Shown here piece by piece: positions 35,435 to 48,340 of a DNA stretch of 64,000 nucleotides. The notes beneath the pieces are model-generated. The model saw only the letters and a program-made list of their open reading frames with translations. It did not search any database and had not been told where the DNA came from. Made by a program: the position numbers and the translations under genes. How positions within the stretch are numbered: the first letter of the stretch is position 1; every line of letters begins with the position of its first letter. The stretch comes from Carallia brachiata (Eukaryota > Streptophyta > Magnoliopsida > Malpighiales > Rhizophoraceae), in the NCBI GenBank assembly GCA_021464245.1, contig JADCRB010000006.1:2125621-2189620 (forward strand), given 5' to 3'.

Positions 35435-38400
35435 TCAGTCTGGCTGAAATCTCTAGGAAAAGAAATGATGATACAACCAGAATTTTGGGAGGATGGGTAA
35501 GCAACTTTTCAGAGTAAGTGGGGCCATTTCCTGTGTTCACCATGTCAATCCACATTTTACAATAACTGTGCTGTGTAACGCCCATATGTTATGGATTTTC
35601 TTTCTTGTGAATCTGATTTAAGCTTCAGTTTGAGCCTTTGCCCTTTTGGGTTTTCTATTCCTTTGGTTTTGATTTCTTACTGAACCCTATCCATATCAAT
35701 GCAAAACTTCTTGCTTTAAATATTTTTTTTTTTTGAGAAACTTCTTGCTTTAAATACTATTAACGTAAAGTATAAGCTAAGCTTTCCTTTGTTTTCGAGA
35801 CTGATACCTCTGATGACAGTTTTAATGTTGATGAAAATGAAGACTTCTTGAAAAAGGGAAGCCAATTAGTTCTTCTTATTGAGTCAAAAGGTCATGCTCT
35901 CCATGTGTTCGTGAATCAGGAACTTCAAGGTTATCTTCTGGTCCTTTCCCAGTGGTTGTTTCTAGCATCAAAGCTTCATTGGTGGCAACTCAATCTTTAT
36001 TTGTGATTGGAGAAGCAATGAGTTACTATTAAAGTTTGCCAATGCCAATTGTGTGTTTGCCACTGTCTTTGTTATTTTGTTTTTGTCTTATTTTGATGTC
36101 TAAAGATTATGTATGATGGCCTGATGGATTACTTTTTATCATCATCAAGTTATTATCTAACCATTTACCTTAGCCATGTAGGGGCAACCTTATAGTTCTC
36201 TTATTGATCTGTAAGAGGGATACAGATCTAATCCAACAAGCTACTGGTGGGACTTTGAAAATATTACCCTAAGAACTCTTCTAGTTCTGGAGAAACACAT
36301 GCTTGTGGCATCGGAAAGTCACATCCATGTTTGATCAAAGAATAAGTCTGAGAATCTTAATAGGTTAACTTGGATGAAAAAATTCATACTTTCGGTTCAT
36401 CAGATCATCATAACAGCCTTTTCATCCCTGCATGTGGTAGCTAAGTTGGTAAGTTGGGACCTGGGTTAAGGCCCCGCATGTCTTTAGTTCTAATCTCCAA
36501 GGCCCTGAGCTCCTCAGCTCAGACCTTGTCCATGACGCCTCGCTTAGGAGATTTCTTTTGTGAAAAGAAAATAAAGTCTTTCCAGGATAAAGGCTTCCAC
36601 TTTTGGCAGCAGGAAGGAATGGAATAGAAAGCCAGATTTAATAAAAGAGAAATCAACTTTATTATAATTCATGAAGAAACATACTAGCAAATAGCAATGC
36701 GTGAAAACTGGAGGGCCCTGTAACTGTCAAAATTGACATTCTAATTACAAAATCTATTCCTATTTGCAAGCCATTGGTAGACTTAACTCAATATGTGATG
36801 TAGTCACAGGCCCAACTTCCATGTAGATCGGAAGGAAAAAGAGGTCCTACGGTGAAAACAATTATGCTCTTCATGGTTACTTTGCCGAGTTTTCGGATCC
36901 TCCTTCCAGTTTATTTCATGCATGTTTGGTTTCCATATTTCATTAGTTGAGTTGAGCAAGATACTAAGCGTAACCATGCTTATGAGTGGAGTTGCCAATA
37001 TTCATTCAGGTAGTGCATCAGGGAATGGGACATATTCACCCTTCAAATTTAAGAAACCCATATCTCTAAAAGCAGGGGAAAATGAAATTGCTCTCCTAAG
37101 CATGACTGTTGGACTTCAGGTTAGTTATTCTTCCTCCATGTAAGTTCAATTTGCTTAGGCTCGTGCAGTTCATTCAACTTTCATGATACTAATCTTGCAC
37201 AACACAAGATGTTATTGGTAAGGTCATTGTTGGATTTCATTAACAATCAGTTTCAACTTTCATTCAACCTTCATATTGTGCACTCTGTCAATCAATGCTA
37301 AGAAACTGTGCACTTTGCGTTTTGGGTTTCATTGACCAATCCTTCCTTTGATAATGAGGTGTCAATTGTTTGGCCCTTTTGCATTAGAAAGTTTATCATC
37401 ATTGTTATTTAGCCTCTGTGTAGTGGATTTCCTTGCATGTCTTTGAGTTGGAATGACTTTTGGAAACAATCTGTTCATTGTTCCTCTAGAATCTGTCGAG
37501 ATCCTTGTTCTGCACAGATTCTTCATTCAGTGTTTGAGTGCATTTATTCTAGTGATATATCGATGGAAATTTTCGATCCACCAGTCTCTGATTGCTCGAT
37601 AGCCATCCTTCATTTCCTAGTGCACTTATAATAAGATCTACCATAGATGGTTCAAAATCCAAGAGTTCCAGTAGTCTAATTAGAGCTCTCATGGTTTCGC
37701 TCTGTCTACATTTGCACTGTTAATTTTAGAACAGATCTAAGAATTTATGGAGCCCAGATGAGTTGCTGTGACATTGCAATACAATCTTTTCATTCCAATT
37801 TCCTGGATCATTTTTGTGGTCAAGCTAGATTATCCTGTTTATTGGAATGTGCTTCATGAATAGCTATACATGGATTATGGGCATTTCACTATGTGATAGA
37901 TCAACTTAAAAAACAGTTCTTTAGGGGCTTGAAAAGTGGCATTACCTATAGGACTTCTAGGTTCAGCCATTTGTGCAAATGCTGTGTAAATATCAGTGGT
38001 GTTTACTTTTGTATATAAAAGCAGAAAAGTATAGCTATGAAAGGGCAGTTATTATGGTTTGCACCATGGATCTTTTGAATGCCCCCCTTTTTGCGTTGAT
38101 TTACTAATCACATTCAAGGCAACATTTCATGATGCATGCCATTGTAGATGCCATGCTTCTGTAGAGGAAACTAAGGCCAGGCTGGATCATATGCTAGATT
38201 ATTAAAGACTATCTTGGAGTAAGGATTTCATCATAAACGAAGGGCATCAAAATGCATGAGGCTCCCACTGTGTGGTCTGAGGTGGGGATCAAATGTACAA
38301 AATTTCATCATATGCCAAGAAGAAGGCAGAATACAAGGATTGCCAGGGGAGGGTGGACGGATTGTTGGATCGAATTTTGCAAAGATTCCCTAATAATATC

Positions 38401-41400
38401 TAGGTTCCATTTTTCAGAGGATGAAATAGCAGATCATGTAAACTGTGGCATAAAGCATAAAAACTGTCTGGTTGACCTGGGAAAGTGCAGCCAGAGTTTT
38501 GTGTGAATATGGATAAATTGAAAGGGAAACTTTATTGATAGCAATTATACTTGCCATGCCATGTGGTAACGTCAATGTTTCTTTCATACTTAATAGGGTC
38601 AATTCAAATTCAGGAGCTCGGCAGCTGCAATTAATAATTGAGAGACAGAGTTTGCAGTCCACCTGCCTTTTAAATTGTTGACTTCATGCACATCCCTCAT
38701 TATTTGTTTCTTCTGCATTCAGAATGGAGGCCTACTTTATGAATGGATAGGAGCAGGACTAACAAGTGTCAAGATTAAGGGCTTCAACAGTGGGACAATA
38801 GACTTGTCCAAACATGATTGGGCCTACAAGGTATATCTTTTTTTCGCTTGCACAGATTCATTTTACTCTTTTGTTGTAGAAAAGTCCAAGTATCATCAAC
38901 TTTGTATTTGTGGCAGAACAGGAGTGATATCCTTCCATCTAATGTGGCTGTTGGCTAGTTCTCAATTTCTTCCATCCAAAGAGATATAGGCAGTATCTAA
39001 CTTGTCATTAAAAGGAAATATATAAGCGGTATATAGCACTGTTATGTGTTTATTCATAAAGTTGCTTTCTGCGTTGATATCAACTACCATGCTAGCAGTT
39101 TAAAGCAATTATTAATCTTTTGCTAGATGTTAGCTGTCACTTTGTCAATTTTGAACTAAATTAATCAGCATCTGGTATCAATTTGAAGTTTTGATGGCAG
39201 ACATTTACTAATGCATCAAATTGGTCTTCATTGTAACGAAGGAGGAAACAGATGTGACTGAACAAGTAGGAAGGATGCTCTTTTGTGGTTTTTGCATATA
39301 AATTTTGCTGCTTTTTATTCTTCCTTCATTATTTTTTGGGCAACTCCTCAACTTTGTAATTGGTTTAAAATAAAGCAGCATGGATCGGAAGGCTCTGCCC
39401 ACAAATATTTCAACTTCTCCATTTTTTACATGGTAAAACAAAGGAAGAGCTAACTGGCACGACTAAAATGGGCAGAAGTCTACTTATGTTCCTTTAGCAA
39501 GAGGCTCTGACATTGTGGGGTCTAAGAAAGGGTTAGATGTACCCTAATTAGGAAGGACTTAGAACAACTAAACCTGATAGCCAGTTTGGCTCATGAAAGA
39601 ATGGAATGACGGAAAAAGATTTATTTAATTGGCCCCAATTAAATTGGTGTTAAGGCTTAATGGAGTTGAGTTGTGGCCGAGTGATGAAGATATTCATTTA
39701 TAGCTTGCAGTAACCATCATTGTTACCTCCAAGCTTTCGTTTTGATTTTCTCAGATAGGATTGCAAGGAGAAAAGCTTAGTATATACAATCCTGAGGGTT
39801 TACATAGAGTAAACTGGGTTTCTACCACAGATCCGCCTAAGCAACAGCCGTTGACATGGTACAAGGTTAGCATTTTAGTGAACATCACATTATCATATGT
39901 TAAAAATTGTAAGCTAATCATCTCCTCCAAGTTAAGTTGTAGATCTGCTGTTTTCTAGTGCTTAGAGAAAGACTTTCTGAAATCTTGTAGGCTGTTGTGG
40001 ATGCACCAACTGGGGATGAACCAACTGGGCTCGATATGCTTTATATGGGTAAAGGTCTAGCTTGGTTGAATGGTGAAGAAATTGGAAGGTACTGGCCGAG
40101 GAAGAGTTCTCCACATGATAAATGTGTCCAAGAATGCAACTATAGAGGCAAATTTATGCCCGACAAATGCACAACTGGATGTGGAGAACCAACTCAGAAA
40201 TGGTAAACCAAAAATTACTTGAAATTTCTTTTGCAAAGATAAAACTAAGGGTTGACATATTGGCCTTGCCTTTATAATTGATGAAAAATTAGTTATTGAT
40301 GGAGCTTCATGTCTGCATCCGAAAGGATGTCAGTGGAAATCCGATGATCTGTGATCAGAACGATCAACACAAGTGCTATAGACTCCCTGATCACAGTCAT
40401 GTTATCTGACCAAGTCATTTACCCTTTCTTTAGTATAGATTGGTTTTAACTGTGATGAGTTTTCAGATGTTCATAAAGTGTTTGATCCACCTCAATTTAG
40501 CAAGCGTTATAAAGTAGAGAAAATATTCGTTTATTCATCAACTTTAGGTCTGAATATTAAGCTTCAGGGTCCCTCCGCATACAAAAACCAGAACTTGTAA
40601 CATAATTTAGCTTTGAAATTTTGGAAAAATAATCGCCAATAGTTTTAGAGCAATACACTTTTGCAGTAAGATAAATTGAGCGTTTTGAGACCATATTTTC
40701 TCAACTTTAATGTTCCAGTTATTCTCCTTTTTTCTTGTCCCTTTATTTTTTTTTGGTTACTTTTCTTTTCTTGACTTTTTAAGTCTGTCCTTTGACTTGG
40801 CTTTTTCATGCAACCATGCTTAACTTTTAGTTGTTCTTTTTACAACATATCAATTGATTTTGCTTTCATCTTCCTCTTTGGATGAGTGCAAGCAATTATT
40901 AGAAGCAAAGTGGAAAATAGGAATCAGTCTTGATCTTGCATGTCACAAGTTTTTACATTACATCTACCAGGTATCATGTTCCTCGGTCTTGGTTCAAGCC
41001 ATCTGGAAACATTCTGGTAATCTTCGAGGAGAAAGGTGGAGATCCAACAAAAATTACATTCATGAGGCGAAAGATCTCTGGTGCATGTGCTTTTGTTGCT
41101 GAGGACTACCCCTTGGGTGACATTGAGTCGCTGCAGGAAGCCAGAAATGACAATAATCATAAGAAAGCCTCTGTTCATTTGAAGTGCCCCACTAATATGC
41201 GTATCTCTACTGTAAAATTTGCCAGTTTTGGAACTCCTGCTGGAAAATGTGGATCATACAATGAAGGAGAATGCCACGATCCTAATTCCATCGGTGTGGT
41301 AGAAAAGGCAAGCACTCACTCTCTTTTCTCTCATTTGCACTTATATGACTTTGCCAATATCAGTGTTCTCATAAGTGTCTGACCTGTCATATGCTGTACA

Positions 41401-41928
41401 CCACTTAACACCAGACCAAACCTCAGCACACTGTGATATATACACGATAAATTAATTTTTACTTTGTATAGACATTCCACCGCTCAAAATTTCAAGCAAA
41501 AGGTAATCTTTACATAGGCTGGACATAAAACAATTTTTCAATTTTTCAATCTTACATGGAACTGATGCAAATGTTGAACTTTAACTATGATTTTGTGTAA
41601 TGGTAAACGCTAAACACATACTTTGTTATAAAAGATTAACAGGTCTGTGAAGCCGTGGCTTTAGGTTCCTAGCATTTAGTGCTATACTCCTCACCCTCTT
41701 TCTCTCTTCTGCTGTTATTTGACCGTACCATGATTGGTTTGTTTCTTAAAGTTTTTATTACTTCTTCCAAATGTAACCTGAGCTGTATTACTGAACAAAC
41801 AAATGAAATTATTACAGGTTTGCCTCAACCAAAATGAGTGTGCTGTGGAACTAAGTGAAGAGAACTTCAGCAAGAGTTTGTGTCCCGGGAGAACCAGGAA
41901 ACTAGCTGTAGAAGTAGTGTGCAACTGA
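29449..41928 (+). CDS. BGAL10: Beta-galactosidase 10-like (GH35) with C-terminal lectin domain
   Basis: Secreted exo-beta-galactosidase; Arabidopsis BGAL10 is the main xyloglucan-active one. Nineteen exons join in phase to 857 residues: 29449-29637, 30062-30157, 30278-30390, 30887-30953, 31087-31179, 31425-31565, 32180-32268, 32808-32913, 33106-33193, 33327-33445, 33754-33921, 34153-34358, 35820-35929, 37010-37119, 38723-38830, 39755-39865, 39991-40202, 40971-41307, 41818-41928. Signal peptide at residues 1-31 (hydrophobic [11 protein letters not shown]). Acid/base Glu190 in VENEYG; nucleophile Glu258 in [21 protein letters not shown] and DYLWYTT follow. A SUEL-type lectin domain occupies about 777-857 (HLKCP to CN). 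Arabidopsis BGAL10, from memory, lacks this tail, so the exact orthology needs checking. The start at 29449 was chosen because an upstream in-frame ATG (29332) would put a non-signal leader ahead of the signal peptide. The last intron has a GC donor. Confidence 0.92.
29655..29687. repeat. (CT)n microsatellite in intron 1
   Basis: About 16 CT units begin 17 bp after the first splice donor of the BGAL10-like gene. Confidence 0.95.
30399..30918 (+). repeat. Four tandem 130-bp repeats spanning intron 3 and the exon 4 acceptor
   Basis: Units start at 30399, 30529, 30659 and 30789, each with GAAGTTGGCATTTTCTC. Each runs through an intron-like stretch, a TGCAG acceptor and the first about 30 bp of exon 4 (TATACCT...GGTTGCATTATGTTCCT). 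Only the fourth unit continues into the complete exon (30887-30953). The first three have CCTCTGTTTGG where the functional copy has CCTGTTTGG, two bases longer. Confidence 0.9.
34850..35060. repeat. Copy of a GACACGTGTC-rich repeat in intron 12
   Basis: The intron 34359-35819 contains a stretch with repeated GACATGT, GGACACGTGCC and GGACATGTGTCC. It resembles the interior of the TIR element at 54944-55525. Ends were not defined. Confidence 0.4.
35376..35432. repeat. (GT)n(GA)n compound microsatellite in intron 12
   Basis: About 9 GT units are followed by about 19 GA units. Confidence 0.95.
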
Positions 41929-42232
41929 GATTAGCAATTCCTGGAAGTAAACAGATTAATTTCCATTCTTAACTAGAAAAGGAAAAGCAGAGGAATCATT
42001 TTTTCCTGTAATTTTTTCATTTTCCCTTATTCCTTAGGTTTCTATGATGCAGCAAACACTGCTCCGCTGCATTCTTGTGTCTGAGGGTACTGAAAATAGG
42101 CATCAAGGCCAATCTATGCCTATTTAAGCTTTCAACATTGAGTGCTTTATCAGAAAACCTTTTGAGCTATATTATTTGTTATCCTTTGATTGCTTTTTCT
42201 TTTTTATTTCTCATTATTTTGTAATTGCTAAA

Positions 42233-42238
42233 AATAAA
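42233..42238 (+). terminator. Candidate polyadenylation signal of the BGAL10-like gene
   Basis: AATAAA lies 305 bp after the stop codon in a T-rich context. It is the first canonical hexamer I noticed downstream; use is unproven. Confidence 0.4.
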
Positions 42239-42239
42239 C

Positions 42240-43066
42240 ACAATGCTATAATCATTGGATATCGTATAATCAGCATGAAGACACTCTGATTTTGTGATAT
42301 GAGAAATCATTTTCTTTTTTTTTTTTTTTTTTAAAGCTAGGACATAAAGTGGTTATATGTTTATTGAGGATTTGTAAGGTCCTTGGACCTTTTGAGGGTC
42401 ACTCCAAAGCCAATTAATGTGGAAGGCTTAAAATTTCTTTCCATGATCTCTCGTAAACTAAAGGCCTGGTGACCACCTGATTCAAGTGGTTTACTGGATA
42501 TCAAACTGGGCATTCCATGCTCCTGTACAAAAGAAAATTGTATACACAAGCATTACAACGAATAACCTAATAATCAAACCAATAACGGGCTACTAGTGGG
42601 AAACTTGGGGTTTCAACTTCTTTTTTTTTTTTCTCAAATACCCCCTCCTCAATAATGAACTGCTATATCCATTATGGATCAAAAATATATATATTCGAAT
42701 AGATACTAACTCTGGTCTCTCCATTGTGCTGGTCACTTTTTTCATATCATTTATTTGATTATAAGTCAAGTACTTGCCCTTTTTTTGACATTTTTGTTTT
42801 TAAAATTATTTTAAATTGCAATAATTCTCGAACAAATAGAGAAGTCATATAATGGGAACAATATACCAATAAAACTAAAGAAAGTCTTTAAGATAATTAG
42901 ATATAAGAGATTTTTTTCATGTCCATATCTTACAAATTTCTTTTTAGAAAAGGAATACTGAATGGATGACTATATCATGGAGTCATGATAGGGAATGTAG
43001 AACCCTAAAGAGGTAGTATATAGAACAAAAATAAATAAGAAAATAGTGCAAGAGAAAGGAGCATTT
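42240..43066. other. Spacer, no gene seen
   Basis: AT-rich sequence with T tracts (42309-42332, 42621-42634). The 62-codon minus frame at 42549-42361 has no family motif. Confidence 0.5.
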
Positions 43067-43370
43067 GATAAAATAAGGAAACAACTACTTGGCTGTTAGT
43101 GAAGTAGATGTAAGTAGCTGCAGAGTTTGACACTTGGCAAAGAAAAAAACTGGAGTCTCAATTTACGTTTTATATATGTAATTAGTATTAGACTCATGCA
43201 TTACGTAAGTTTTATGATAAAATAAGGAAACAACTACTTGGCTGTTAGTGAAGTAGATGTAAGTAGCTGCAGAGTTTGACACTTGGCAAAGAAAAAAACT
43301 GGAGACTATATCTCAATTTAGGTTTTATATATGTAATTAGTATTAAACTCATGCATTACGTAAGTTTTAT
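43067..43370. repeat. Tandem duplication of about 150 bp
   Basis: Units 43067-43215 and 43216-43370 share GATAAAATAAGGAAACAACT at the start and TGCATTACGTAAGTTTTAT at the end. The second has a small insertion (ACTATAT) and few substitutions, so the event is recent. Confidence 0.9.
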
Positions 43371-43605
43371 TATATTTGTTAATAATTTTTTTATTCTTAA
43401 TGTTGAATATTATTTTTTTAAAAATTTAGAAATAATTTTTTTCCTCTCTAAATCAACTTTAGGCTAAGTTTGTTTTTATAGTTAATTAGATTTAGAAAAA
43501 CAGTTAGTGAAATTAAATCGAATTTATTAATTTTTCTAATTTTTTTTAAAAAAAAAACTTGAGAGAAGTGTCTTTTTTCCTTTTTCTTTCTTGAAAAGGA
43601 GAATT

Positions 43606-45087
43606 TAACATTGTATTTGGATACAATTTTAAGGAGAGAGGAAAGTGGAAGAGAAGATTATTAGATGAAAATAATATTTTCTATCATCTCTCATATTTAA
43701 AAAGAGGTGATGATAGAGAGAAAAATGAAAAATTTCTTATTTGAAAAGTGTGAAAAGTAAGAGACAGGAAAATAATATATATAAGAATTTCAATTTTATC
43801 CTCCAACAAAAAGGTTATATATAATATCAAAATATTTAATTTATAAATTATATACCAATTCTTGTATAAGTTTAATTTAATTGTATAACTTTTTATGAGA
43901 ACTTTAATAAAATTTTAAAGAATATAAAGATTTTTTTTTTATTTTGACTAAATATGTAATCATTAATGTATGATAAGGGTAATATAGTTTTTTAATTCTA
44001 AATGATTAGAACTTAGCTCCCCTTAAACAAGGTTTTAGATTTGAATTTTTTGTGTGAAGAGAATAAGTGCTGAGAGAGTTTTGTCTCATCAACAAGTCCT
44101 TTCCGATTCGAATCAGATTAGTCGGGTTCAACGTAGTTTTCAGATACTGAGGCCTAACACCAAAAAAATATGCATAGTTATTAAACCCGGCCCAGCCCGG
44201 CCGGTCGGACTGGTGACCCAGTGACCCGGGCACTGGACCGGGCCGGTTCGCGTGAACAGTAACCGGGTCATTTGAATAATAAAAAATTATTTTTTTTTCA
44301 CTTTTTACTGTACAAACAATAAAAATAATATTTTTTTAATGATGAACAGTGGTCAAACAGTAAAAAAATTATAATTTTTTTCACTTTTTACTGTGTAAAC
44401 AGTAAAAATAATATTATTTAATGATAAACAGTGTTCAAACAGTAAAAATTATAAATTTTTTTCATTTTTTACTACTTGAACAATAATATTTGTATAATAT
44501 TTACACACTAAAATTTATTTTTTTTAACTTTTTAATGTGTGAATGATAAAAATAATATTTTCATAATACTAAACAGTATTACACAATATTTTTTTTGTAC
44601 AATTTAATAATTTTTTACTTTTTATAATCTATTTTTCTGTATGCAATAATTTAACATTATTCATATATCAAATAATATGTTACAATTGACCTTAAAAAAT
44701 AGTTTTTAAAGAATTTTTATCAAAATTTTGATTAGTATAAACTACTTTTTAATTTGTGAAAATGTAGTTATTATGCTAAATTGTACAAAAAATTTATATA
44801 TATTATTTGATATATTCATTTTCTTAAGAATTAATAACTCATTGGTTGAATTAATTACCCACTGGTTGAACTAATAACCCACTGACCCAGTCGTCTGACC
44901 GGGTCAGTATCCGAGCCGGTTTTAATAACTATGGTTAGGAGGGATGACTTTGGTGAACAAGAAGATTAGAGAAATCAAAAACTTTTTTTTCACTCACTAT
45001 TTAAATATTTTTTCAAACACAAATTTATTCTAATCCTCTCACTTTCCTAACGCTCTCTCCTTTTTCTCTCTTCCCAAACATAGTGTG
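43606..45087. mobile_element. Possible TIR element, interrupted by a nested element
   Basis: The left end ACATTGTATTTGGATA and the reverse complement of the right end (ACACTATGTTTGGGAA) are similar. The left part is also related to 4965-5560. The element at 44174-44932 sits inside it. The boundaries are tentative. Confidence 0.4.
44174..44932. mobile_element. 759-bp element with perfect ATAGTTATTAAA inverted ends
   Basis: Positions 44174-44185 (ATAGTTATTAAA) and 44921-44932 (TTTAATAACTAT) are exact inverted repeats. Just inside each end is GC-rich text with CCGG and GACCCGGTCA-like words, in sharp contrast to the AT-rich core. The core repeats ACAGTAAAAA-type words several times. No ORF was seen. 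It is a MITE-like, non-autonomous DNA element; I found no clear target duplication. Confidence 0.7.
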
Positions 45088-46339
45088 AGAGTAATTTTTT
45101 TTTTCCTTTTTCTCTTTTAATTTCATTAGTTAGAAAATTTTTTTATTATAGCTATTCAATTACAATTAAAGTAAAATTCCATGAATCATATAATCTTTAT
45201 TTAATTATAATTAAATCTATATTGATTAATTTACTCAAATTTTAATCAAATATTTATTATTATAAGATATATTAATATCCTTAATTTGCAAATTTATAAA
45301 AAAATAGAAAAACCACGTCCCTTTATACTATACCTGTATACATGTTTCTTATCAGCCATTGTCTGTGCTGTACGGTGGTAAGTGCAAAGTTTTACGACTA
45401 ATTTATTGCTATTCTTCGCAGAGTTAACAGCGGGATCGTGCATGGTAAGTTAACATACTTGTGCTCAAGGAAATGCACGAATTGAACAATGCACAAACAT
45501 TCTATTCCACATTGTTAGTTGCTTTCGTCCAGCATCATCAGAGGAAAAGTCCAATCCATCAAGAATCTCCTGCAAACAAATAGACTCAAATGCACGTCAA
45601 TTTCATTAAAGATATAATGAATGAACAATTTAGACAAATCAGAAACACAGTAGTTAAGATACTTGTCAACAAAGCAAGAGAGCAAGGAAACTCACACTGC
45701 CTGCACACTCTGTCCCTATGGAAAAAAAATCTTATATAATTAGTGTTAACGGTAAGTAGTAAGATTACACCACATATTCCTTGTAAATCAGTAATAAATT
45801 TAATAAAGTTTTGAGGTATGGCCAGAATAACAAAAAAAAAAAAAAAAGCTGAAATGTATACCACAATTTAAGTTTAACTAAATTCAATAAGTTTATACTT
45901 GTTCAAGTTCACTGGGAATAACGATTTTCTATTAATCATGAGTAGAGAGTACAATCTTATATTTATACAAATAGAAATATGGTTTTTATATCAATAATTA
46001 GTTTTCAAAAAAGGAGAATACTGACTTCATGGATTGTCTTATTTGAGGAGATTTCTTATTTTAAAAATTAATATTTAAATGAAAATTCAGGAGTAATTTT
46101 TTCTCTTTTAAGAAAGTAGAAATAGAAATTTTTGAGTATGTTTTTTTAGGGAAATTTAGAAGAATTTTTTCTTTTATTTTTCTTAATTTAAGAAAATGCC
46201 ATGTGGCAAAAAAGATTGAAGACTTTATATAAATAATAATACTAATAATAAATAAATATAAATTCTACATAATATATTAAATTGTAAAGAAGAGAGAAAA
46301 TTTTCATTTGAGTCTAGAAGAATTTTTAACTTGATATGT

Positions 46340-47520
46340 TTCTTACTTTAAAAAAAAAAATCTTTTCATTTCTGGTCTTTGTCGTTTTCCCTTCCATTTC
46401 AATTTTCAACAAAGTTAGAATCTTTAGCACAGAAGGACAAGGAGAAAGGGCCAGTTTTGGGTACAAGCCACACCGAGAATGATGGAGATGAGAGTAAATT
46501 TCTGCTCGAGTTAGAGGTCTTTTTATCTTACATGACATACTTTTTATTTATTCAAAATTTTAATAATTTAATTATTTTAATACATTTTAATAAAATATAT
46601 TATTATGATAAATTCATTATTTAGTTTATATTTCATCTAACTACTACTATCTAAATTTAATCCAATTTACTCATATAAACATATTTGCATCAAATTTAAA
46701 TAATTCTTTTTTATATTATTTTTCAAAAAATAAAAAATTTATCATGAGTATGTCAGTTATCACATCTATGTGCCGGAACTGGCTTTTATACCGTTTTATA
46801 CTCCATTTAACCCAATTCAAAGGAAAGGATATACTACTTGAACACTATTGAGTCTGAGTGGATCTCTCTCAAATTGACCAAGTGTTGACGAGTTTGGAAT
46901 TAGAGACGCATGGGTTACGTTCAAAGTCAGACAAATTAGAAGTCAAAGTCTTATAAGTACTATCCATAAAACTCAAACTAAGATCGTAAGTAAGAAAAAA
47001 TAAGTCGAATTATCACCAAACGACTATTTCGAGTGGTATTCTTTTTTATATTATTATTATATATCATATTTTCATATTAATACTTCACCGCTTGAGTTTA
47101 AAGGTCTTTTTAATTTTCGTAATATACTTCCTACTTTTTTGCAAAAAAAATCTATTCGTTTCTGGTCATGGTTGTTTTCCCTTCCATTTCAATAAAGCTA
47201 GAATCTTTGACACAGAAGGACAAGGAGAAAGGGCCAGTTTTGGGTACAAATCACGCCGGGAATGAAGGACAGGAGAGAGTTTTTAGTTGGGTGTAGAGGT
47301 CTTTTTAATTTATATAATATACTTTTTATTTTTTTGAGATTTTGATAATTTAATTATTTTAATAAATTTTAATAAAATATATATTATTATGATAAACTTG
47401 CTAGTTAACTTAAATTCTATCTAACAACTATTATTCAAATATAATCTAATTTACTCATATTAACATATTTGCATCAAATTTAAATAATCATTTTTTTGTT
47501 ACCACAAAAAAAGGTGCATA
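46340..47520. repeat. Pair of about 370-bp direct repeats
   Basis: 46340-46720 and about 47145-47515 share TTTCCCTTCCATTTCAA, AGAAGGACAAGGAGAAAGG, CCAGTTTTGGGTACAA and ATATTTGCATCAAATTTAAA in order. The upstream half looks exon-like (coding KDKEKGPVLGT) in both copies. I do not recognise a family, and the copies differ by indels, so neither is called a gene. Confidence 0.75.
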
Positions 47521-48340
47521 GCCGGTGTTTGTCATTATTCATGTAGGTCGAGGCCGAAGTTATCTGTTGTCCCTAATTTAATCTCTTTCATAAGAAAAAT
47601 TTATTACTTAAATATTATTGGACCCAAGTCAACCTCCCATATATGCCCGACCTTAGTATTAATGAATTTTAAATCAACAGTACGTAGAGCGACAAATTTT
47701 TTGGTGTCAAAAGTACAACTGCTGAGACTCGAACCTGAATCAATATAATGAGAAGTGCACTAGATCACTAATCAGACTATTACCTTAAGTGATAATCCTT
47801 TTTGTTATTATTATTATATATCATGTTATCATATTGATATTTCATCAATATTTTTGAATTATAATTATCAAATATTTCTTACTCTTTTACTTTTTATCAT
47901 ATATTTCATAAATAGATAATTATTAATTTTTTATACTGTTGAAAAAGAGATTGTTGTCAAATAATTACTTTAAATTGTTAATTTTTAATACAACTGCCAT
48001 CAAATACATTTTGATAGTCTTTGTATAAATAGAAAAGTTGCATGGCCATACAACTTGGTGGCCAAATATTGTCTAGATTCACATTTTGTGCAACAAGCAG
48101 CATATTTTGTGCAACTGTAATAATAAAAAGTGATCCAAAAAAATATTATTATTTTTTTTGTTTCATATTTTTTAACTACAGTTGCACAAAATATATATCT
48201 TATTATACAAACTGAATGTCATTTGGATACAATTTAGCCACTAATATGTGTTCATGTAATGGTTACCTTATATAAACTTGGTGGCATGACGCCATTGCTC
48301 GATATCTATGTCTTACTTTCATCTTTTTCCTTTTGCTCAG

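Noticed and set aside
35791..35819. An earlier acceptor for exon 13 at GAG before ACTGATACC
   Set aside because: It puts the following sequence out of phase; the acceptor at 35818-35819 keeps the phase and gives the expected FNVDENE segment.
40930..41382. 150-codon frame overlapping exon 18 of the BGAL10-like gene as an independent gene
   Set aside because: It is the same frame as exon 18 extended into both flanking introns; splice sites at 40970 and 41307 define the real exon.
45470..45570. A minus-strand exon-like stretch reading EILDGLDFSSDDAGRK
   Set aside because: Only one short block with a possible acceptor, no neighbours in phase and no family recognised; too weak to call.
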